A stretch of 64,000 nucleotides of DNA from Rutpela maculata. Taxonomy: Eukaryota > Arthropoda > Insecta > Coleoptera > Cerambycidae. The notes under the pieces were generated by a model, which had not been told where the DNA came from, searched no databases, and saw only the letters and a list, made by a program, of their open reading frames with translations. Location: NCBI GenBank assembly GCA_936432065.2, contig OW386290.2, positions 138,395,677 to 138,459,676 on the forward strand, in the 5' to 3' direction. A program made the position numbers and the translations under genes. Of this stretch, positions 56,151-64,000 are shown one piece after another. Within the stretch, counting starts at the first letter, position 1. Every line of letters starts with the position of its first letter.

Positions 56151-57699
56151 ACAACCTTTTCTGTCTGTTCATTGTTTTATCCTTTTTGTCCTCTTGTTCC
56201 AAAATTCATCTCTCGACCGACAACCTTCTTGAAATTTTAAAACCCACAATTTTTAACTTTCCTTTACTTTCCTGGAGGCAGGAAGACCAGGAGGCAGGAA
56301 GACCACGAGGGTGGAGAATTACTTCGAACGGGGTTTTTCGTTGTGTTTTGTTTTCCCGTGAGAGTAATCAAAATTTCTTTAGTGTTTTTTGTGCGTTCAC
56401 AGTGCGAACATTTTTAAAATATACGTTAATTAGTTTTAGGCTCTTATGGACAGCATAGTTTTAAGGCATTGTTGTTTCTAAATTCGCTCGGCGAATAGGA
56501 GTTACAACTCCCCACCTAAATTACCGTTTTTAGCCGAACCGGACCTGCCCCGCCCAATACACCTACCACGGTGCTGAGCACTGTGGTTCCCTGGTTGGCT
56601 CCGGGTCAGGTTTCGACTAGGCGCACCTGTATTTTTTTTTTTAATTTTAAACAAAGTCTTGTTGATTGATTGATTGATTGGTATATATGCTGTTAATTTA
56701 ACACAATTAATAAATGCTATAGACGAACAATTAACAAGTCATATACCTAAATTACCACTAGCTCCCTACCCATTAAGTTTCCATGTTGTCTATCGACGAA
56801 AGCGATTAATAGTTTGCAAAAGTGGAAGAGAACACAAGAAGTTCTTACGCAGATTTAAATTCAACAAAATTCATGTCAATCAAAAAGAGATTACGATTTT
56901 TTCCATATTTCTCTGAAGAAAATATATTCAAGTCTAATCGATTTTTGCAATTCAATCAATGTCACGTGTGCTATCCGTATTGTATCGACATCGACAGCCA
57001 ACAGCTGAGGTTGAAAAACAACGAGTGACGACAGATAAGTGCACTGACCACAGCATACTTGATTTGACCCTGTGTAGTGGGATCCCGTCTCGATGATTCA
57101 TATTTATTGAGTAGTACACGAACTTGCTATCTTTAGTCTTTCCTGTTGCTTGCGCACTTACCGGCGACCCCGACCGTTCACTCTTTGGATTTACCGAACG
57201 AAAACTTATGTCTAAGAATGGTCCGGATATATGTTTGAACGAATTTGTTTCCGTTTGTATTTTGGTACATGGGCTTAGGCCTTAGGTATCTGAACGAATG
57301 TGTTGTTGACCCCCTCTCACAATGAGACCAATAGCTTGTAAATCTGGTCAAAATTCAGAAACATGCAATTGACCCATAAATAGGCTGACATTTATGTGAC
57401 AAATGTTTTAAAAGTCAAAACGTAAATAAGGTGCTTTTTTGGAGGGTCAATAAAATACAGCGATAATTATATTCTTAAACTTAAGACTTTTGTTAAATAT
57501 GTGAGAGAAATGATTGGAAACATGTTTAAAATATTTGAAAACACATACAGAGGATATCTTATACATGATAATCTTAATCACAACGTCTGGTCGGAAACTT
57601 TGTGATCCATACATTGTTCTAGTTGGCCTCCATTTGTTGTATAGCACGTATGACGACATCACGACCTCTGTTGCGGTTACCTATCGGGCACCAAAGCTT
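56151..57699. other. No gene confirmed; (TTGA)n at 56661-56681
   Basis: A moderately GC-rich segment (56500-56630) before the TTGA repeat may be the 5' untranslated or 3' tail region of another retroposon, but no protein is readable. ORFs at 56674-57028 on overlapping frames have no recognised family. A doubled caggaggcaggaagacc lies near 56274-56305. Confidence 0.4.
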
Positions 57700-57985
57700 T
57701 TTCCATCATGACATCAGTCCAATGTTTTTAAATGAGAGGAATCTGAAGAATACGATGCTGGAAGGTCGCTTTTGGTGACGTATTTCTTGGACAATCGAGC
57801 TATTAGTATCTATACAAGGAATTCATAGCCTTCTACAGACCCACGTTTCTAAAGCATCAATACGGCGTTTGTCTGCTTCCCTAACAGTCCACGTCTCAGA
57901 GGTGTAAAGAAAGATGGAGAGGACTAAGGCTTTAGCAACTCTGATCTTTGTGTTGTCATCTTGTTTATAGAGAACAAAAAAATCA
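57700..57985 (-). pseudogene. Short non-LTR retrotransposon fragment
   Basis: On the minus strand from about 57975, DDNTKIRVAKALVLSIFLYT is followed by SETWTVREADKRRIDALETW and VCRRL, a stop, then IPCIDTNSSIVQEI. 'VLSIFLYTSETWT...DALETW..RR' is the region downstream of RT in RTE-like elements, with LYGCETWT as the usual form. Only about 90 codons survive. It differs from the RTE copy at 23704-25935. Confidence 0.72.
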
Positions 57986-58814
57986 TAGTAGATAATTTCG
58001 AAACCTTGATTTATAATAGTAATAACTGGAAAAATGTGTAAAATATTCTAATTCATAAATAGTCATGGAGCTAGCTCCAGTTTCGTATGCACTGGGTGTA
58101 CCCGGGGATTGTCATCAGATACGTTATACAGGACGTCCAGATGTGTAAAAATCATTAGCCACATGACTCGAATTTTGATAGTTTAGCCGCCATACTGAAT
58201 TGAAACTGGCGGAGCATAGTTTTTGTAATCGTTTGTTTCTCTGTTATTTATATACCAATTTTCTGTTTCTTTTTTTTTTTTTTTGCTTGAAAGGTCTAAA
58301 AAAGGAGCTAATTTTTTGTCATTATCATTTTGTCGAAAAACACTACAGTTTTCCTGAAAAGTTGGAAAAACAAGGAAACATTTTCTCTTGATCGCTCATT
58401 TTCGCCTATTTACTAATCAATTTTCTTTCACTGTTTTTCTTTTTGAGAGGCCTAATAGGCCTTTTGCCACGATTCTTTCGGAAAACTTGACGGTTTATTC
58501 GAAATATAAAAAAAAACAAACGAAGAAGATGTGGTTAATTTTTTCATCCATCCATACTTATTCAATGGCCTAAATTTAGAAATAAAAACTTTATTATGTT
58601 TAAAAACTATAGTATATTTACAAGAGAATTATCTGCTAAAATAGAACTTATTATATATTATCTAAATTATATTCGTAGAGGCTGGGGCATCTTTTTTTTT
58701 TCTTGTATGACGTCAAACTGCATTTCTCTACATTGAGAATGATGCTATTTGCATCACCATATTTTAATTGTGAGCAGGCCCTCCGTACGGGAGGTCTATT
58801 GGGTACTGAGTTTA
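57986..58814. other. No gene seen
   Basis: AT-rich. A G+C-rich phrase at 58066-58140 (ggagctagctccagtttcgt and following) is not recognised. Confidence 0.4.
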
Positions 58815-59135
58815 GGGGCCCGGGCTTCCGAGGGGCCCGTAGCGGGGGCTCGCCAGCGATTTTGGCAATTTTTTTTTTCAAAATCTCCCCCCGTTCATCA
58901 TTAAGCGCGGGGGTCCGTTGGCTTCTGAGGGGCCGTAACGAGGGCCTGCCAGAGATTTTAGCAAACATTTTTTTTTCAAATTTCTCCCCCCCGCTCATCA
59001 ATTATTAAGCGCAAGGGCCCGTTTTCTTCCGAGGGACCCATAGCGATGGCCTGCCAGAGATTTTGACAAAAAAAATTTTTCCCGCTCATCAATAATTAGG
59101 CGCGGGGGCCCGCCAGTGAATTTGGTACCGGGACC
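58815..59135 (+). repeat. GC-rich tandem array, period about 97-104 bp, 3 units
   Basis: The anchor cttc(c/t)gaggg(g/a)cc occurs at 58825, 58922 and 59026. Each unit ends with a gcctgccagagattttagca-like block, a long A/T run and ccccgctcatcaattattaa. A fourth partial unit ends at about 59135. No coding sequence is recognised. Confidence 0.78.
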
Positions 59136-59154
59136 AATGATTTGATGCGGGGGT

Positions 59155-59890
59155 TCAGATTGTGAGTGGATTATTCTGTAACTCTCCAGTCAGTAACTGA
59201 ATTTTTACATCAGCATATAGTAAGATGTCAACATCCAAGTATCCACTATCGTTGACGAATAACACGAACAGAAGAGGGCTCAGAATGGGACTTTGCGGAA
59301 CCTCAGAGATAACCTGAATTCGAACACAATTGAAACCACTATATTCTACATATTGTGTCCTACCGTTTAAATAAGTTTGGACAAACGTGCATACCATGAG
59401 AGAGAGAGAAACCTGCGCTAAGTGAAATCATGTGGTTAAGCCAGCCAAAGGCTTTGGAGAAATCACATCAATTTGTACGTTAACATCTAAACTTTCCGAA
59501 AACAAACTGTGTTACGTAAAACAGATTAGTTAATGTAGATATACCGGGTACAAAGTCATGCTAATAGATCGTAATCTGCCCCTCAATATGAGTATAGAGT
59601 GTTTCCCGTAAGGCGAATTCAAAACCTTTAGCGAAGTTGCGAATTATGGTGGTAGGCCGATAGATATGATATACTTTTCACCTTTTTTGTGATTCGGGTT
59701 AATACGAAAATTACATGCTTCTGGGAATTTGCCGGACTTTAATGATAAACTAAATAGTTTGGTGAGAGGCTTTGCAGAAAATATAAACAAAGTTTCTGAT
59801 GATAACAGTTGATTCCATCAGGTCCTTTGACAAGTTGTTTGGAATTTTAATTTTTTTAAAGCTTGAAGCTCTGTGTTAATGTCTAGACTG
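59155..59890 (-). pseudogene. Non-LTR retrotransposon RT relic with YADV
   Basis: Read on the minus strand across several frames: SGKFPEACNFRINP and HKKGEK (RT fingers, about 59720-59660), FVPGISTLTNLF, SKAFGWLNHMISL (first catalytic Asp block; DFSKAFD has lost its final Asp to Gly), then TYLNGRTQYVEYSGFNCVRI. The end reads VPQSPILSPLLFVLFVNDSG and DILLYADVKIQLL, where YADD has become YADV. The C-terminal half is missing. Multiple frameshifts make it clearly dead. Jockey/I-group assignment is approximate. Confidence 0.75.
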
Positions 59891-60375
59891 TCACAATGTA
59901 TGTATTTATCTGCGGTGCATTAATCTTATTAATATACTGTTTATTAGGGACGGTGGTATCGAAAAAGATTTCTCGATGTATTTTGAAAATTCATTCGCTA
60001 GTGTCGTGTAGATTATCGTCCTTCTTGGCCCCTCAGATTAACGTTGTTTGGGATAGTAGCAATTATAAATGACATGCATTAAGATCACTCTAGGCATTTT
60101 TGCTTTTGTTCTTCTAATATTCGGTGAGGGGGTTGCGCGTAGAAAAGAAAATTGAATATAAATGACACTTTCACCCGTTTTCGTTAAAAGTCACACGGAT
60201 AGCGAACAGTAATTTTCCTTTTAAGTAGCCGGTATCACCTTAAATAACGATTAGTTTGATGTAATTTCACTTACTCTAAAAATCAATGGACTAACGCTTC
60301 GACCAATGTGTCTTGACTTACCTGTAACAAAAAGAAATTATTAGACATTTCACGCCAAGGCAACTTTTTCAAAAA

Positions 60376-60690
60376 ACCGCTAAACCGCTGGAACCAGTAC
60401 TTCCACATCCAGATTTTCTATCCAGGTCTCTTACAACAAAAGTATCGATAATTTATTTGCACTCCACTATGTGGAAATAATGGTTCATAGAACTTTAATA
60501 ATATAATATTTTAAATCAATACGCTAGAAACCCATAAAACGATATGCCCCACGATAGTGGAGGCTGTTGCCAAAAAAATTTTGGGGGCTTTTGGTTCTTG
60601 TACACACAATAAATCGCAATATTATTTTTTTACCTCCTGGGGTGGGGGTGGTAATGGAGGTGGTAGAGAGAATGGCTAATGGCAGCTTTT
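60376..60690 (+). mobile_element. ACTTCCAC-family repeat, copy F, 5' half
   Basis: Begins ccgctaaaccgctggaacca then tacttccacatccagatttt (60398 on). It continues through the conserved gaactttaataatataatat and cccataaaacgatatgcccc, and stops near 60690 after ggtgggggtggtaatggagg. The 3' half and terminal hairpin are missing. Confidence 0.75.
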
Positions 60691-61498
60691 TTTTACAACC
60701 TCAATCGAAAAGCGGACAATCTAGTAAGGTTAATATTCGAATTGTTCATCCAGAGGTTACAATATTTAAAACTAAAACGTTTTTCTTATTATAAGCTTTG
60801 TTGCCCAGATGCCTCCACTTTTCCCAAGGGGATCCTTGTCTATTTCGACCAAAAATATTATACAGGGCGATTCAGGTATGCGGTCATTAATTTCTAGTGG
60901 TGATTCTACATAAAAAAATATGAAAAAAAGTTCATATAAACATCCCTCCTAAGGGTCACCCAAAATTAACATTTTATTTAATATCTCAGGAACCTTTTCA
61001 GCGCTACAGTGACTAGTTTTTGCGCGTGATTCGATATCACTAAAGGTCATTATCTGATGTTATCCACCAATGGTAAATTCAATCGGGGGTGCACAAAATT
61101 GGAAAGGGGGGACCACAAATTTTTTAATGTGAATTTTCTGTGATTATCTCATCGGCTATAAATACACAAAAAAGGTTATCTTGTTGTAACGTCGTACGAC
61201 CAACCGGTTTCGAGAAAATTAAACCTAAATAAACGCATCATTGCCTAGGATTCAAAAATAAGGATAATGATTTCTCGCTCTTCTGCATAATTTAACAAGA
61301 ATAAAAACCGAAGGCAGTCAATTTTCTAAAATAACAAATCTGTATTACGTGACACAGAGAAGTACCAATAAGGTTGGCTGTCAACGTGTCAATAAAAAAG
61401 AACAAATTAGTGAAATTGCATTTATTATTCTCTTGAATAAACCTAGGAAAAATAACAAATTATTAGTAAATTAAAAGACTCAACAACAGATTAACAAA

Positions 61499-62075
61499 TT
61501 AGATTAAATGTTCAAAATAGGCGCCATTCATTTCCACACAAGCTGCTAGACGAAGATTCATTGAAGGAAAGAGCCGTTGAAAAATTCCTGGCATGTTCCT
61601 GATAGTTTCGCACCCCATTGCTACACGTCCACGTAACTCTTCAATATTTGTCACAGGAATTGAGTAGAGAAGGCTTTTCAAATAACCCCAGAGAAAATAG
61701 TCAAGAAAATTTATGTCGAGGGATCGGGGAAGCAACGTTTCTGCCAATCCTATTGGGATAAACTGCATTTAACTTACAAATTTTTTTTAATAAATTCAGC
61801 ATTTTTTTCACATTTTCGCACGAGCCATCGGCAGAAAGTCTCACTTCTTGGTAGATCTTCTGGTTTGAGCGCTGCGCGTTTGCATGTGGTAAGAATACAG
61901 TAATTGTTCATGTAACACCCTCCAAACAGACGATGCTGACATACCTTCCTGTAATGCTAGCCTTCTCGTACTGATTTGGGGATTCGCATTTACTGCATTT
62001 AATATTGCTTCTTCTGTTTCTGGGGTCCTAGCATAACGATCTGGTCCAGACAAGCGCGTTTTTACGGGGGGGGGG
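61499..62075 (-). pseudogene. Mariner/Tc1-type transposase, internal deletion
   Basis: On the minus strand from about 62060, SGPDRYARTPETEEAILNAV is followed by NANPQISTRRLALQEGMSAS and SVWRVLHEQLLYSYHMQ (helix-turn-helix N-terminus). After a frame change comes DLPRSETFCRWLVRKCEKNA. The reading then jumps to GLAETLLPRSLDINFLDYFL, WGYLKSLLYSIPVTNIEELR, FPSMNLRLAACVEMNGAYFE and HLI. The central part with the first two catalytic acidic residues is deleted. The third lies in the LDYFLWGY segment. The order and phrases fit mariner-related transposases ('SLD.NFLDYFLWGYLKS', C-terminal 'FEHLI'). Confidence 0.82.
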
Positions 62076-62524
62076 GGGGGGTAACGTGGTAATTACCCTC
62101 CTCCCAAGATTCTATAAACCACCAACTTTCTTTTTTATGCCCCCCCCGTTCATCAAATTCAATTTTCGAGGAAAAACATTTTTGTTATTTTCAGCATACG
62201 GCTGTGTCCCCCCCCAAGCTCAAGGTCCAGATCCGCCCTTGGGTCCAGAATTTTAGTTGTCTGAATAGAACTTACCCCTTTCTCGTAACGAGCGATCTAC
62301 GCTTGCAAAAAATCTTTGGCAAGGTAATCTTCTATTTGGGAAAGCTTCTTCGTACTATCTTCTTGCTTCAGCAGCATTACCCCGGGCTCGACCGTAGTAT
62401 AAATGAATATCGGCCTGTTCTTCGAAAGTGTAACTCATAAAAAAATAAAAATTGAAATTCTCTTATTAAAGGCTGCTTAATGTCATTAATGAAAATTCAA
62501 TATTGGAAACCAATTTAGTAATAA

Positions 62525-63216
62525 AAAACCGCTGCCAAGGAATCACTACTTCTACATCCAGAGTTTCTATCCAAGTCACTCACAACGAAAAAATTTCGTA
62601 TGTGGAAATAATTGTTTATGGAACTTTAATAATATAATATTTGAAATCCTCTACCCCAAAAACCCATACAACGATACCCCACATCGGTAGTGGAATGGGG
62701 GTGGTGATAGGAGGTGGTAGTGGGGGTGGATGAAGTAAAAAATATTTTGAGGTTTCTAGTTCTTGTACACACATTAAATCACATTTTATTTTTCATCCCT
62801 TTTAATAATGGGGTGGGGGTGGTAATGGGGGTGGCTAATGTCAAATTTTTTTTGAGACCTTAGCTTCTCTTGTATATACTAAATACCAATTTTATGGACT
62901 CTTACCTGCTTGATTTACCCATTTACCCCAAATTTACCCCAATTTACTCCAACCCTTCGACGGAACAAGATGAAAATATAATCCAGTTCTAGATCTCGTT
63001 AAAGTACATGTGTGTACCAAATTTCAAGTTAATATCTCAAAGGGTTCAAGAGTAAACGTGCGCACAAAAAAAAGTTACGACAGATCGACAGACAGAAAAT
63101 TTTTTTTCGCTCAAACTTAAAATCTCGACGTTTCATGACATTCTAAGCCTATTTGAACAATAAAAATTTTAAAAAATTTTTTTGTCGTTACTATACTTCC
63201 ACTGGATGTGGAAGTA
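62525..63216 (+). mobile_element. ACTTCCAC-family repeat, full copy G
   Basis: Full length: aaaaaccgctgccaaggaat lead, tacttctacatccag at 62547, two G/T-rich blocks, caaatttcaagttaatatct, cgacagatcgacagacag and the terminal hairpin ending ggatgtggaagta at 63216. It is the closest relative of copy A in this window. It is nested in the mariner composite, so it inserted after those elements. Confidence 0.85.
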
Positions 63217-63289
63217 AAACCAAGTAAGATGATCAGTGGTAAGAAGTTTTTTAGAAATAAAAAAATATGGTGTGAATTTTTGCAAGTGC

Positions 63290-63400
63290 AAATCGAAAGA
63301 TGACTTTCTGTCCATGGCACTTGCGAAAATGTGAAGAAAATGATGAATTCATTGAAAAAGTTCTGTTTACGCAAGAAAATAGAAAAATTCCTTTATGTTC
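63290..63400 (+). pseudogene. Mariner-type transposase fragment, plus strand
   Basis: MTFCPWHLRKCEENDEFIEK followed by VLFTQENRK (63300-63386). It matches TFCRWLVRKCEKNAEFIKK in the minus-strand relic at 61800-61850 and extends it to the first catalytic block, where the expected LFTDE reads LFTQE. The sequence then runs straight into the terminal arm at 63408, so everything from the first Asp to near the 3' end is deleted. Confidence 0.75.
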
Positions 63401-63818
63401 AAATTTCTCGAAATCAGTTGTTCGTACGGCGTTACAACAAGGTAACCTTTTATGTGTACTTATAACCAAGGAATCATATTCCGATGAGACAATCACAGAA
63501 AATTAAAATTAAAAAATTTGGGGGGAGAAGGAAGTCCCCCCTTTCCAATTTTGTGCACCACTGATTGAATTTACCTTTGTTGGATAACATCAGATAAATG
63601 ACCTTTATTGATATCGAATCACGTGCAAAAATTAGTCACTGTAGCTCAAAAAGTTCCTGAGATATTAGATAAAATGTTAATTTTGGGTGCCCCCTTCAGA
63701 GGCCCGCAGCGCCCTTAGGAGCGATTTCCGGACCCATGTTTAAATGAATTTTTTTCCATATTTCTTTATGTAGAATCACCACTAGAAACTAATGACCGCA
63801 TACCTGAATCACCCTGTA

Positions 63819-64000
63819 TAGCTCAACTCGGACCTTAACCGGATTTGAGATGGAACTAGAAATTTATCAACTGTAGAAAAATTTTAGAAAGGCCGTACGT
63901 CTAACAGGCAACCACGACAGATGGCATGATGCTGTGGGACGTGTCATACAGAAAATTGAGACCAACTAGAATCATGAATAAATAGTCCAGCGTGCTGTGA
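63819..64000. other. Window end, no feature supported
   Basis: Short non-repetitive stretch to the end of the window. A weak coding-like phrase around 63830-63970 (ggaacagacg-free, GC near average) is not recognisable. Confidence 0.35.

Larger units (their letters stand above)
60861..63818. mobile_element. Mariner-type composite with long inverted ends, palindromic
   Basis: The ends TACAGGGCGATTCAGG (60861) and CCTGAATCACCCTGTA (63818) carry TA and start arms of about 370-410 bp (60861-61235 and 63408-63818) that are about 85% complementary. A minus-strand transposase relic (61499-62075) lies next to the left arm, and a plus-strand fragment of the same transposase region (63290-63400) lies next to the right arm. 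Each points outward. This looks like two decayed elements joined head to head rather than one element. A complete ACTTCCAC repeat (62547-63216) has inserted between them. Confidence 0.78.

Noticed and set aside
56674..57028. Overlapping plus-strand ORFs as a gene fragment
   Set aside because: Two frames compete, no motif is recognisable, and there is no similarity to the neighbouring retroelement.

Overview
This window looks like non-coding, transposon-dominated DNA from an arthropod, most likely an insect. It is AT-rich, and it carries non-LTR retrotransposons of RTE and CR1/Jockey type, a piggyBac relic, mariner/Tc1-type relics and hAT-type MITEs. It also holds decayed copies of two protein families that, from memory, are scattered through arthropod genomes. 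I found no intact host gene, rRNA or complete tRNA. Every recognisable coding stretch is broken by stops, frameshifts, truncation or nested insertions. The order of insect cannot be settled from the sequence.

Layout: 0-10 kb holds a small foldback element, the first full copy of an abundant dispersed repeat (here called the ACTTCCAC family), and three fragments of a family with a PIN/XPG-like acidic core, an LPPT motif, a WGW motif and a C-terminal CXC-like cysteine cluster (the 'PIN-CXC' family). 10.7-14.7 kb holds a TTAA-flanked piggyBac relic with a tandemly repeated 5' unit, a fourth PIN-CXC pseudogene split by a hAT-like element with an exact 8-bp target duplication, and a mariner-type fragment. 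15.9-22 kb is an array of foldback/MITE elements and ACTTCCAC copies nested in one another. 22.6-27 kb is an inverted-repeat-flanked block in which a pseudogene of a second family (motifs GPQIR and KRYQGRW) is split by a 5'-truncated RTE retrotransposon with a target duplication of about 21 bp.

28-38 kb contains a retrotransposon RNase H/zinc-knuckle relic split by a small hAT MITE, a 1.5-kb foldback ending in CACAGTR, a fifth PIN-CXC pseudogene, a minus-strand CR1/Jockey-like relic with a TGTAA-repeat tail, and a hAT MITE with a perfect 8-bp duplication. 39-51 kb is mostly long palindromes, several with nested hairpins, and one of them encloses a fourth retrotransposon. 52-64 kb has two tandem arrays, a near-identical 328-bp duplication, four more retrotransposon relics, two ACTTCCAC copies and a palindromic mariner composite with long terminal inverted repeats.

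No operons or cellular pathways can be read here. The informative content is the order of insertions and two undercharacterised protein families. The most useful leads are the PIN-CXC family (five sites, none intact), the unusual ends of the ACTTCCAC family, and the roughly 17 long inverted repeats packed into 64 kb.
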